From Epilithonimonas xixisoli (GTDB lineage Bacteria > Bacteroidota > Bacteroidia > Flavobacteriales > Weeksellaceae), in the NCBI RefSeq assembly GCF_004365655.1, contig NZ_SOEO01000001.1:992001-1056000 (forward strand): 64,000 nucleotides of DNA. The letters run 5' to 3'. Position numbers and translations under genes: made by a program. Each line of letters starts with the position of its first letter. Positions within the stretch are counted from its first letter, which is position 1. The notes beneath the pieces are model-generated. The model did not search any database, was not told the DNA's origin, and was given only the letters and a program-made list of their open reading frames with translations. Shown here one piece after another: positions 53,182 through 62,008 of the stretch.

Positions 53182-54732
53182 ATGACAAAGAAATATTTTT
53201 ATATCGCAATAGCATCATTATCATTATCAAGTTGTGTGAATGATGCAGATCTAGATCAACACGATCCCAACGTCAACACAGAAGCTAATTTTTGGAAAAC
53301 AGATGAAGATGGACTAAAAGGTGTCAACGCAGTGTATGCAGGCTTAATTACAGATGGAACTTATATGAGAAGCACGCCGCTTTTACTAGATGCAAGAGCA
53401 GATGATACGCACAGTGTAAGTCCTTGGGGAGCAATGTTTACGGCGGGTAAATTCACAACAGTTATTTCTCTAGATGACATCTATGGGTGGGCATTCAAAG
53501 ATTACTATCAAGGTGTTTACCGTGCAAACCAAGTTCTTTTGAATGTTCCAAATATTGCATTTGCAGATCAGGAACTTAAAAACAGAGTTTTAGGACAAGC
53601 ACATTTTCTTAGAGGTTTGTACTTCTTCCATCTGGTTAATTTGTATGGCAGAGTTCCGCTTCCGTTAGACTTAGAGCTTTACCACGGTCAGAAAACCAAT
53701 GAAGAAGGTTGGCAGCAAGTCATTGCAGATTTTCAAAAAGCAGAAGAATTGCTTCCGGTTTCTTATACCAACTTAAATGGTTTGGACAAAGGTCATACAG
53801 GTAGAGCAACCAAAGGTGCAGCAATGGCTTATCTAGGAAAAGCATATCTCTTTACCAAAGATTTTTCTAAAGCAAAAGAACAATTCGAAAAAGTCATCAA
53901 CCTTGGAACATATAGCTTAGTTTCCAATTATTCAGACAACTTTACAGAAGCCAATGAGAATAACTCAGAATCTATTTTTGAACTTCAGTTTGATAGAAAC
54001 ATTGGAGGAATAGATTTAGGCTGGGGTGGAGCACCAGGATCATCTTGGGGTAAAACATCTGCAAGAGCCATTACTTACGGACCTCCAGGATTTGGATTTA
54101 ATGATATCCAACCTACGAAAGCTTTGTTTAATGAATATCAGCAAGAGAAAACCGTTTCTGGAGCTTTGGATCCACGGTTAGGAGCTACAATGTTCTACAA
54201 CCATCCAGGTGAGACACTTTACGGGAAAGATTTTGCTCAAAATTACGCAGGTAATCCAGCATATCTGAATGATGTTTTCACAAAGAAATATCAAAATTAT
54301 AATAACGGCTCAGTTAGTGAATATGACTGGAGATCGGGAATCAACGAAAGGTTGATGAGATACGCAGATGTCTTAATGATGTACGCAGAATGTCTTAATG
54401 AGTTGGGAAGCACTTCTCAAGCTTATGATTACATCCAGATGGTAAGAAACAGAGTCCAATTGCCGGATCTTAGAACTACTAAACCGGGAATGACACAAGC
54501 TCAAATGAGAGAACAAATCGCTCACGAGAGATTCCTTGAGTTTTCTTTGGAAGGCCACCGTTTCGATGACATCAGACGTTGGGGTTGGCTTCAAGATCAA
54601 TCTAAACTGAATTGGTTGAAATCCAGAGATAGCGAGTTCAATACTTACTCTCCGGGCAGAGAATATTATCCAATTCCATTGACGGAAATTGATAACAATC
54701 CAAACAACATCACCCAAAATCCGGGCTGGTAA
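53182..54732 (+). CDS. susD: SusD/RagB-family nutrient-binding outer membrane lipoprotein
   Basis: This 516-residue surface lipoprotein has the signal MTKKYFYIAIASLSLSSC, with lipid-carrying Cys18. It forms the lid over SusC and captures glycan chains. SusD features: the N-terminal TPR-like helices (YRANQVLLNVPNI; LGQAHFLRGLYFFHLVNLYG), GRATKGAAMAYLGKAYLFTK, YADVLMMYAECLNELG, and the C-terminal ERFLEFSLEGHRFDDIRRWG followed by YPIPLTEIDNNPN. Downstream, a hairpin separates it from the enzyme genes, which may keep susCD mRNA more abundant than the rest. Confidence 0.95.
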   Translation: MTKKYFYIAIASLSLSSCVNDADLDQHDPNVNTEANFWKTDEDGLKGVNAVYAGLITDGTYMRSTPLLLDARADDTHSVSPWGAMFTAGKFTTVISLDDIYGWAFKDYYQGVYRANQVLLNVPNIAFADQELKNRVLGQAHFLRGLYFFHLVNLYGRVPLPLDLELYHGQKTNEEGWQQVIADFQKAEELLPVSYTNLNGLDKGHTGRATKGAAMAYLGKAYLFTKDFSKAKEQFEKVINLGTYSLVSNYSDNFTEANENNSESIFELQFDRNIGGIDLGWGGAPGSSWGKTSARAITYGPPGFGFNDIQPTKALFNEYQQEKTVSGALDPRLGATMFYNHPGETLYGKDFAQNYAGNPAYLNDVFTKKYQNYNNGSVSEYDWRSGINERLMRYADVLMMYAECLNELGSTSQAYDYIQMVRNRVQLPDLRTTKPGMTQAQMREQIAHERFLEFSLEGHRFDDIRRWGWLQDQSKLNWLKSRDSEFNTYSPGREYYPIPLTEIDNNPNNITQNPGW

Positions 54733-54748
54733 AAATCAAAAATAATTC

Positions 54749-54780
54749 ATCTGGGTCAGTGGTTTTCTGCTGATCCAGAT
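54749..54780 (+). promoter_or_regulatory. Intercistronic hairpin between susD and the GH51 gene
   Basis: An 11-bp stem ATCTGGGTCAG / CTGATCCAGAT (one G-T pair) with a 10-base loop lacks a full U tract. It could be a leaky terminator or a 3'-end stabiliser that sets different expression of susCD and the enzymes. Confidence 0.5.
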
Positions 54781-54792
54781 TTATCAAAAAAA

Positions 54793-56364
54793 ATGAAAAT
54801 GACTTCTATGATTACGAAAAATATAAACCCAGGAAAATTCTTCTTTACAGTCGGGATTGCACTTAGTATGACAGTTCAGGCTCAGACCAAATCTACAATC
54901 ACAATTGATACCAATGCCAAAGCACCAACGATAAACAAACACATCTACGGTCATTTTGCTGAGCATCTTGGAAGAGGGATTTATGACGGAATCTTTGTAG
55001 GCGAAACTAGTACCATTCCTAATACCAAAGGTGTGAGGAATGATATTATCAAAGCTTTGAAAGACCTTAGTATTCCAAATCTTAGATGGCCAGGCGGTTG
55101 TTTCGCAGATACTTACCATTGGAAAGATGGCATCGGTCCAAAAAAAGAAAGACCAACTATTGTTAACAGATGGTGGGGTGGAAACACAGAAGATAATAGT
55201 TTCGGAACACACGATTTCCTTGATTTGGCCAAAGAAATAGGCGCTGAGCCGTATTTAGCTGGAAACCTTGGAAGCGGCGAAGTGAAAGAATTATCAGACT
55301 GGGTAGCTTATGTCAATGGCGATACCAAAAATCCAATGAGTGACCTTAGAAAAAAGAATGGTCAGGAAAAACCATGGAACGTAAAATATTGGGGCGTTGG
55401 AAACGAAATGTGGGGTTGTGGTGGTAATATGACGCCAGAATTCTACGCTAATCTTTACCGCCAATATTCCACTTTTATGACGGATTGGAATAACTCGGAT
55501 AAATTATTCAGAATTGCTTCGGGAGCTAATATCGATGATTATCATTGGACAGAAGTAATGATGCGAGATATCCCAAGAGGCTTGATAGAAGGTGTGGCTT
55601 TACATTCTTATTCTTTTGCAAACTGGGAGAAAAAAGGTGATGCCGTCGATTTTTCTGAAGACCAATATTTTGCAACGATGAAATCTGCGCTTCGTATGGA
55701 TGAATTGATCCAAAAGCACAGCGCCATTATGGACAAATACGATCCTGAGAAAAAAACAGCGTTGATTGTTGACGAATGGGGCGGATGGTACGAAGTGGAA
55801 AAAGGAACTAATCCAGGTTTCCTTTACCAACAAAATACAATGAGAGATGCGATGATTGCAGGTGTTACGCTTAATATCTTCAACCAACATAGTGATAGAG
55901 TGAGAATGGCAAACTTGGCTCAGACAGTGAATGTTCTTCAAGCTGTAATCCTGACTAAAGGAGAAAAAATGTTGTTAACACCAACTTATCACGTAATGAA
56001 TCTTTACAAAGCGCACCAAGATGCCAAATTGATTCCTTTGAATATCGATAGCCCCAATTACAGCAACAAATCTGAAACTCTGAAAGCGGTTTCCGCTTCG
56101 GCTTCAGAGAAAAATGGCGTCACGACAATTTCATTAGTCAATATCGATAGCAAAAATGCAGTTGAGACAAGTATCGATTTGAAGAATTTCAAAGGTAAAA
56201 ACTTCACAGCTCAGATTCTTGAATCAAACAAAATCAATGACCACAACACTTTTGACAAACCATCATTGATTGCGCCAAAAGAATTCAAAAATATCAAAAA
56301 AGAGAAAGATGCTTTGAAATTGACTTTGCCTCCGTTCTCAGTTGTTGTTCTAACATCAAAATAA
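54793..56364 (+). CDS. GH51 alpha-L-arabinofuranosidase (shorter type)
   Basis: This 523-residue enzyme has a signal peptide (ending MTVQAQT) and so is probably periplasmic. The GH51 barrel begins KHIYGHFAEHLGRGIYDGIF and LRWPGGCFADTYHWKDGIGP. The acid/base Glu lies in VGNEMWGCGG (about residue 205) and the nucleophile Glu in LIVDEWGGWYE (about 325). The C-terminal beta-sandwich ends LPPFSVVVLTSK. It removes terminal alpha-L-arabinofuranose from arabinan oligosaccharides, by retention. It lies 60 bases after susD and 7 bases before the first GH43 gene. Confidence 0.92.
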   Translation: MKMTSMITKNINPGKFFFTVGIALSMTVQAQTKSTITIDTNAKAPTINKHIYGHFAEHLGRGIYDGIFVGETSTIPNTKGVRNDIIKALKDLSIPNLRWPGGCFADTYHWKDGIGPKKERPTIVNRWWGGNTEDNSFGTHDFLDLAKEIGAEPYLAGNLGSGEVKELSDWVAYVNGDTKNPMSDLRKKNGQEKPWNVKYWGVGNEMWGCGGNMTPEFYANLYRQYSTFMTDWNNSDKLFRIASGANIDDYHWTEVMMRDIPRGLIEGVALHSYSFANWEKKGDAVDFSEDQYFATMKSALRMDELIQKHSAIMDKYDPEKKTALIVDEWGGWYEVEKGTNPGFLYQQNTMRDAMIAGVTLNIFNQHSDRVRMANLAQTVNVLQAVILTKGEKMLLTPTYHVMNLYKAHQDAKLIPLNIDSPNYSNKSETLKAVSASASEKNGVTTISLVNIDSKNAVETSIDLKNFKGKNFTAQILESNKINDHNTFDKPSLIAPKEFKNIKKEKDALKLTLPPFSVVVLTSK

Positions 56365-56371
56365 TCATCTT

Positions 56372-57862
56372 ATGAAAACTCAATTTAATATCAGAAAGTT
56401 ACTATTAGTAGTCCTTTCTTCCGCAGTGATCTATTCTTGTAAAGAAGAAGACTGGCAACCGGAAAATAATTATAATGCGGAAACTGGCACTGGAGAAAAT
56501 ACAAATTTTGATGCCATTACAGATACTTACGCAGATGTTGCAGGTCTTCCTTACATCAGTATGTGGGGCTATAGAAACGTTCACGATCCATCCATTATAA
56601 AAGTGGGGGATACTTACTATTGTTACAGTACAGACGTTGCTTTTGGAGTTGTTGTAAAACCTGGAATTCAAGTTAGAAAATCAAAAGATCTCATCAACTG
56701 GACTTTCGAAGGTTGGGTGTTTGATGGTCTTCCAAAGAAAGGTGCAGATTACATTAAACAAAATGGAGGAACGCCTGATAACGCATTATGGGCACCTTAT
56801 GTTCTGGAAGTGAATGGAGAATACAGATTGTATTATTCTTTGGCATCCAACAAAGGAAGATTGAGTGTGACTGGATTGGCAACTTCATCTTCGCCAATGG
56901 GACCTTGGACAGAAAAAGAGATTGTGGTCACTTCCAAAGATGACAACAGCGTTGGAACAAATGCGATAGATCCTACAATTTTGGTAGCCGACGGAAGACA
57001 TATTATGTATTACGGTTCTTCTTGGGATGGGATTTATAAATTAGAATTGGATCCAACTACAGGATTGGCGAAAAACTCTGGAGACAGAGGAACAAGAATC
57101 GTTCAACGTGCTTCTACAGGCGGAATGAGAAACGGAAATCTGGAAGGTCCGGAAATTATCTATAACGCAGAACAAAAGAAATATTATTTATTTTTAGCTT
57201 ACGACTGGTTGCAAACCAAATACAACGTGAGAGTCGCAAGATCCGACAGTCCGGATGGTCCTTTCTTGGACTACAATGGCGTTAATGTTAATAACAATAT
57301 AGATTCTGCACCAATGATTATTGCGCCTTATCAGTTCAAAGGTCATTCTGGATGGCAAGGTGTTTCGCATCCTGGTGTTTTCAAAGGAGAGAATAACCAA
57401 TATTACATTGCGCATCAAGGTCGTCCGGGCGTGAACAGTTTCTATATGGATCTTCACGTTCGTGAGTTGTATTGGATGCAAGATGGCTGGCCGGTTGCTT
57501 CTCCGGAAAGATATGCTGCGGTAACTCAGAAAGAAATTAAATCTGCTGATTTGGCTGGAACTTACGAGCAAATCGTTCTTGGTTACAGAGTAACTCCTGG
57601 TTATGCAGCAGAGCAAACAAGTCCAGATTTCCAACCTTCATCTGAAACTATTTTAAGTCCAAACGGAACTATTAATAATGACCCAAATAATACTTGGTCT
57701 TACAGCGCACCTTATTTGACACTTTCTTGGGCTAATGGTGCTTTCAAAGATATTCTTTATGTAAAATACGGTAGAGATTGGGAAAACAAAGTCTCTTCTA
57801 CAATTCTATTTACAGGTCTGAATCAATTCGGAACAGCAATCTGGGCTAAGAAAATTAAATAA
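56372..57862 (+). CDS. GH43 endo-arabinanase-like lipoprotein
   Basis: This 496-residue protein starts with a lipoprotein signal (RKLLLVVLSSAVIYSC), so it is probably displayed on the outer membrane. The five-bladed GH43 propeller shows the three acidic residues: Asp in NVHDPSIIKVG (about 72), the pKa-modulating Asp in AIDPTILVADG (about 198) and the general acid Glu in LEGPEIIYNA (about 258). The motifs WAPYVLEVNGEYRLYYSLAS and HSGWQGVSHPGVF fit endo-1,5-alpha-L-arabinanases. The C-terminal ~110 residues form the extra beta domain typical of long surface endo-arabinanases. It would make the first cuts in arabinan outside the cell. It is followed by the next gene after 2 bases. Confidence 0.88.
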   Translation: MKTQFNIRKLLLVVLSSAVIYSCKEEDWQPENNYNAETGTGENTNFDAITDTYADVAGLPYISMWGYRNVHDPSIIKVGDTYYCYSTDVAFGVVVKPGIQVRKSKDLINWTFEGWVFDGLPKKGADYIKQNGGTPDNALWAPYVLEVNGEYRLYYSLASNKGRLSVTGLATSSSPMGPWTEKEIVVTSKDDNSVGTNAIDPTILVADGRHIMYYGSSWDGIYKLELDPTTGLAKNSGDRGTRIVQRASTGGMRNGNLEGPEIIYNAEQKKYYLFLAYDWLQTKYNVRVARSDSPDGPFLDYNGVNVNNNIDSAPMIIAPYQFKGHSGWQGVSHPGVFKGENNQYYIAHQGRPGVNSFYMDLHVRELYWMQDGWPVASPERYAAVTQKEIKSADLAGTYEQIVLGYRVTPGYAAEQTSPDFQPSSETILSPNGTINNDPNNTWSYSAPYLTLSWANGAFKDILYVKYGRDWENKVSSTILFTGLNQFGTAIWAKKIK

Positions 57863-57864
57863 CA

Positions 57865-58812
57865 ATGATTTTAAAATTTAAAAATATAGCGGCAACGGCA
57901 TTGTTATCTTTTTACATTGCCGGAAACGCACAAACGGGCGAAAATCCAATCATCAAAGATGAATTTTTAGGAGATCCAGCGGCGTTGGTTCATAAAGGAA
58001 AAGTGTATTTGTACGCTGGTCACGATGAAGCACCAAATGATTTCAATTTCTATAAAATGAATGAATGGAAAGTCTATTCTTCATCCGATCTTAAAACTTG
58101 GGACAAACATCCCGTTCCTTTGAAAGCTTCAGATTTTGCTTGGGCTTCCGGCGATGCTTGGGCTTCTCAAGTGATAGAAAAGAATGGTAAATTTTATTGG
58201 TACGTTACAGTAAGTCACAAAACAATTCCAGGAAAATCAATCGGTGTTGCAGTAAGCGATTCGCCAATTGGGCCATTCAAAGATGCGTTGGGAAAAGCTT
58301 TAATTACGAATGATATGACCAAGAAAACTACCATCGATTGGGATGATATTGATCCGACGGTTTATATTGATGATAAAGGTCAAGGCTGGTTATTTTGGGG
58401 AAATACAGTTTGTTATTATGCAAAACTGAAAAACAATATGACAGAATTGGACAGCGAAATCAAAACCGTTGACCTTCCAAAATTCACAGAAGCGCCTTAT
58501 ATCCACAAGAAAAATGGATGGTATTATCTGTCTTATGCGACTGGTTTTCCTGAGAAAATCGCTTATGCTATGAGCAAATCTCTCGATGGACCTTGGGAAT
58601 ATAAAGGAATTTTAAACGAATTAGCAGGAAATTCCAATACCAATCATCAATCTATTATCGAGTTCAAAGGCAAAGACTATTTCATCTATCACAACGGCGC
58701 TATTGAACCAAATGGTGGAAGTTTCAGACGATCGGTCGCTATAGAACATCTTTATTATAACAAAGACGGAAGTATCAAACCGATTATTATGACTACAAAA
58801 GGCATTAACTAA
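57865..58812 (+). CDS. GH43 arabinofuranosidase/xylosidase-like enzyme
   Basis: This 315-residue one-domain GH43 enzyme has a signal peptide (ALLSFYIAGNAQTG). Catalytic landmarks are DEFLGDPAALVHKGK (base Asp), WDDIDPTVYIDDKGQG (second Asp) and FTEAPYIHKKNGWYYLSYA (acid Glu). The ends GSFRRSVAIEHLYYNKDG are typical of short GH43 arabinofuranosidases or beta-xylosidases acting on side chains. The exact linkage cut is not predictable; in this locus removal of arabinose branches is likely. Tightly packed between two other GH43 genes. Confidence 0.85.
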   Translation: MILKFKNIAATALLSFYIAGNAQTGENPIIKDEFLGDPAALVHKGKVYLYAGHDEAPNDFNFYKMNEWKVYSSSDLKTWDKHPVPLKASDFAWASGDAWASQVIEKNGKFYWYVTVSHKTIPGKSIGVAVSDSPIGPFKDALGKALITNDMTKKTTIDWDDIDPTVYIDDKGQGWLFWGNTVCYYAKLKNNMTELDSEIKTVDLPKFTEAPYIHKKNGWYYLSYATGFPEKIAYAMSKSLDGPWEYKGILNELAGNSNTNHQSIIEFKGKDYFIYHNGAIEPNGGSFRRSVAIEHLYYNKDGSIKPIIMTTKGIN

Positions 58813-58821
58813 ATTTTTGAC

Positions 58822-59811
58822 ATGAAATTTTTCAAGTATATTATTATTTTCTTAGTCAATGGTTTCGCTTTCGCACAGGAAGCGAAGCCAATTGATGTTC
58901 AATTTTCGCACGATCCGGTCGCTATCAAACAAGGTAATACTTATTATATGTTTACGACTGGGAAAGGGATTGGCGTTTATTCTTCGACAGATTTTAAAAA
59001 CTGGAAACCTGAGAAAAGTGTTTTCGATGTAAAACCAACTTGGGCAGACAAAGTAGTTCCAAATTATGACAATCATATTTGGGCACCGGATGTTGTTTTT
59101 CACAACGGACTTTATTATTTATATTATAGTGTTTCGGCTTTTGCTAAAAATACTTCTGCAATCGGCGTGACAGTTAACAAAACTTTAGATCCGAAAAGCA
59201 AAGATTTCAAATGGATTGATAAAGGCATCGTAATCCAAAGTCATCCAAACCGAGATATGTGGAATGCCATCGATCCTCAAATTATTTTTGATGATAATAA
59301 AGTACCTTATATGGCTTTCGGTTCTTTCTGGGACGGACTGAAAATGGTAAAACTGAATCCAGATTTAATCAGCATTGCGCAACCTCAGGAATGGCACACG
59401 ATTGCAAAAAGAGAACGTTCTTTCAAGTTGGACGATACAGATCCAGGCGATGCAGCGATAGAAGCACCTTTCATTTTCAAAAAAGGTAAATATTACTATC
59501 AATTTGCGTCTTGGGATTTGTGTTGCAGAGCGGAAAAAAGTACGTATAAAGTGGTTGTAGGTCGCTCCGAAAAACTCACAGGACCTTATGTAGATGACAA
59601 AGGAATTCCAATGAACGAAGGTGGCGGAAAACTGGTCATCGAAGGGAATAAAAATTGGTTTGGCGCAGGACACAACAGTACTTATACTTTCGATGGAAAA
59701 GATTATATGATTTTCCACGCTTACGACGGTAAAAACAAAGGTTTCCCAGTTGGGAAAATCAAAGAAATCACTTGGCAGAATGATTGGCCAACTGTTACAC
59801 CATTAGATTAA
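58822..59811 (+). CDS. GH43 arabinanase-like enzyme (shorter type)
   Basis: This 329-residue enzyme has a signal peptide (MKFFKYIIIFLVNGFAFAQ). GH43 residues are VQFSHDPVAIKQGNTYYMF (base Asp), NHIWAPDVVFHNGLYYLYYS, AIDPQIIFDDNKVPYMAFGS (second Asp) and AAIEAPFIFKKGKYYYQFAS (acid Glu). The final GHNSTYTFDGKDYMIFHAYD resembles endo- or exo-1,5-alpha-L-arabinanases. It is most likely a periplasmic arabinanase that trims imported oligosaccharides. A terminator follows within 15 bases, so it ends the first enzyme transcript. Confidence 0.87.
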   Translation: MKFFKYIIIFLVNGFAFAQEAKPIDVQFSHDPVAIKQGNTYYMFTTGKGIGVYSSTDFKNWKPEKSVFDVKPTWADKVVPNYDNHIWAPDVVFHNGLYYLYYSVSAFAKNTSAIGVTVNKTLDPKSKDFKWIDKGIVIQSHPNRDMWNAIDPQIIFDDNKVPYMAFGSFWDGLKMVKLNPDLISIAQPQEWHTIAKRERSFKLDDTDPGDAAIEAPFIFKKGKYYYQFASWDLCCRAEKSTYKVVVGRSEKLTGPYVDDKGIPMNEGGGKLVIEGNKNWFGAGHNSTYTFDGKDYMIFHAYDGKNKGFPVGKIKEITWQNDWPTVTPLD

Positions 59812-59824
59812 TTTTCAACTTCAT

Positions 59825-59861
59825 ATTTGGCATTGTCAACCGATGCCAAATTTTCTTTTTT
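59825..59861 (+). terminator. Terminator after the GH43 cluster
   Basis: A 9-bp stem ATTTGGCAT / ATGCCAAAT with a 9-base loop is followed by TTTTCTTTTTT. It lies between the third GH43 gene and the longer GH51 gene, within the PUL. Confidence 0.75.
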
Positions 59862-59894
59862 AATAATTATCACTCCTATTTTAATCAAATTATT

Positions 59895-61874
59895 ATGATC
59901 CGAGTAAGACATAAAATGCTTGTGGCAAGCATCGCTTTATTAAGTTCAGCAACTATCTGGGCACAAAATTCAAAACACACTTTGGAATTGGACGGAAGTT
60001 CAACAAACATCAAAATTCAACCAGCAATGTATGGTGTTTTCTTCGAAGATATCAATCAAGGTGCAGATGGTGGACTTTATGCGGAATTAGTAAAAAACCG
60101 TTCTTTCGAATTTTACAATCCATTGATGGGATGGACACAGCCAAAAGGTGATCTTCATTCCGAAAACAAGAATTCTGGTTATGCTAATATCGTGACGGAT
60201 AAAAATAAAAGCAATCACAACTACGCCAGAGTTACGATTAATAATGATAAAAACTACGAACTGATCAATGAAGGTTTCAAAGGAATGGGACTTCACAAAG
60301 GTTCTAAGTATAACTTCAGTTTTTTATCAGAAAAAGCTTCCGGAAACATTCATCATATCAAAGCTGATTTGATTGATGAGCAAGGAAATGTGGTTGGTTC
60401 AGCTAATATCGCATTAAACAAAAACGGATTTCAAAAATATGATGCTGTAATTACGCCTTCCAAAACCGTAGAAAAGGGAAAATTAAAATTAACTTTTGAA
60501 GGCAATGGAGTCTTGAATCTTGATATGGTTTCTCTATTTCCACAAGAAACTTGGAACAACAGACCAAATGGCCTCAGAAAAGATCTTGTTCAAAAATTGT
60601 ATGATTTGAAGCCTGGATTTGTACGTTTTCCTGGAGGTTGTATCGTTGAGGGTAGAACTTTGGCAGAACGTTACCAGTGGAAAAAAACCGTTGGAAATAT
60701 CGCTGATAGAGAAATTCTCATCAACAGATGGAACACAGAATTCGCTCACAGACCAGCGCCGGATTATTTCCAATCTTTCGGACTTGGGTTCTTTGAATAT
60801 TTCCAATTGTCAGAAGATCTTGGTGCAGAACCACTTCCAATCTTGAGTTGTGGAATTGCTTGCCAGTTCAACACAGGAGAGTTGGTTCCGATTGGCGATA
60901 TTGATACTTATGTTCAGGATGCTTTGGATTTGATTGAGTTTGCAAACGGCGATCAATCCACGGCTTGGGGAAAAGTGAGAGCGGATATGGGACATCCAAA
61001 ACCTTTCAATTTAAAATATATTGGTGTTGGAAACGAGCAGTGGGGACCAGATTATATCGAGAGATACAAGATTTTTGAAAAAGCGATTAAAAGTAAATAT
61101 CCGAATATGATTATCATTTCAGGAAGCGGACCTTTTGAAGCCGGAGAATATTTTGATTACGGTTGGGACGAATTGAAAAAACTGAACGCCGAGATCATCG
61201 ATGAACATTACTACAAAACGCCTCAATGGTTTCAAGAAAATGCCAAAAGATATGATAACTACGACCGAAAAGGACCAAAAGTTTTTGCTGGAGAATACGC
61301 TGCACAAACTGTAGCAATCGCAAGTCCGGATAATAAAAATAGTTGGGAGACTGCACTTTCCGAAGCAGCTTTTATGACAGGTTTGGAGAGAAATGCTGAT
61401 GTGGTTTATATGACGTCTTATGCGCCACTTTTGGCTCACGCAGAAGGCTGGCAATGGACACCAGATTTGATTTGGTTCAATAATTTATCTTCTTATGTGA
61501 CACCAAATTATTACGTTCAGAAGTTGTTTTCTAACAACAAAGGAACAGATGTAATCAAGATTTCTGAAAACGGAAAAGCCGTGACTGGAGATGAGAAATT
61601 ATATGCTTCTGCAGTGGTTGATAAGAATTCGAAAGAAACCATCATTAAGATTGTAAATACAGATTCTAAATCCAAAGAAATCAACATCAATTCTAAAAAT
61701 CTAAAATGGGGTAAAAACTTAACCAAAACTACATTGTCTTCTTCCAGTCTTTCTGATGAGAATAATTTCAGCTTGGAGAATATAAAACCAAAATCGGAGA
61801 ATATAAGCGTGAAAAGTGGGAGTCTTTCTACAACAATTCCAGCGAATTCTTTGGTCGTTTTGAAGATTAAATAG
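59895..61874 (+). CDS. GH51 alpha-L-arabinofuranosidase (longer type with N-terminal carbohydrate-binding-like domain)
   Basis: This 659-residue enzyme uses the ATG at 59895 (MIRVRHKMLVASIALLSSAT, then IWAQ, a signal peptide); an in-frame TTG further upstream overlaps the previous gene and terminator and is unlikely. The first part starts MYGVFFEDINQGADGGLYAE and contains an inserted CBM4/9-like beta-sandwich (about 90-215). The barrel has PGFVRFPGGCIVEG, the acid/base Glu in GVGNEQWGPDY (about 380) and the nucleophile in VFAGEYAAQ (about 467). The C-terminal beta domain ends IPANSLVVLKIK. It differs clearly from the shorter GH51 in this locus, so the two probably attack different linkages (for example branched versus terminal arabinose). 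Confidence 0.92.
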   Translation: MIRVRHKMLVASIALLSSATIWAQNSKHTLELDGSSTNIKIQPAMYGVFFEDINQGADGGLYAELVKNRSFEFYNPLMGWTQPKGDLHSENKNSGYANIVTDKNKSNHNYARVTINNDKNYELINEGFKGMGLHKGSKYNFSFLSEKASGNIHHIKADLIDEQGNVVGSANIALNKNGFQKYDAVITPSKTVEKGKLKLTFEGNGVLNLDMVSLFPQETWNNRPNGLRKDLVQKLYDLKPGFVRFPGGCIVEGRTLAERYQWKKTVGNIADREILINRWNTEFAHRPAPDYFQSFGLGFFEYFQLSEDLGAEPLPILSCGIACQFNTGELVPIGDIDTYVQDALDLIEFANGDQSTAWGKVRADMGHPKPFNLKYIGVGNEQWGPDYIERYKIFEKAIKSKYPNMIIISGSGPFEAGEYFDYGWDELKKLNAEIIDEHYYKTPQWFQENAKRYDNYDRKGPKVFAGEYAAQTVAIASPDNKNSWETALSEAAFMTGLERNADVVYMTSYAPLLAHAEGWQWTPDLIWFNNLSSYVTPNYYVQKLFSNNKGTDVIKISENGKAVTGDEKLYASAVVDKNSKETIIKIVNTDSKSKEININSKNLKWGKNLTKTTLSSSSLSDENNFSLENIKPKSENISVKSGSLSTTIPANSLVVLKIK

Positions 61875-61944
61875 TTTTAAATTATTGATAATCAGTATAA
61901 TTAAAAAATAAGTGTTTTTTTTACATTTATTTCAATAAGAATAT

Positions 61945-61952
61945 TATATTTG
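61945..61952 (+). promoter_or_regulatory. -7 box for the GH97 gene
   Basis: TATATTTG is a full TAnnTTTG match, 57 bases before the ATG, in the 134-base gap after the longer GH51 gene. It suggests a separate promoter inside the PUL. Confidence 0.5.
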
Positions 61953-62008
61953 TGTTAACAGAAACTTAATATTTCAACTTCTGCAGTAGTAATTTTTAAA
62001 ATTAAATA

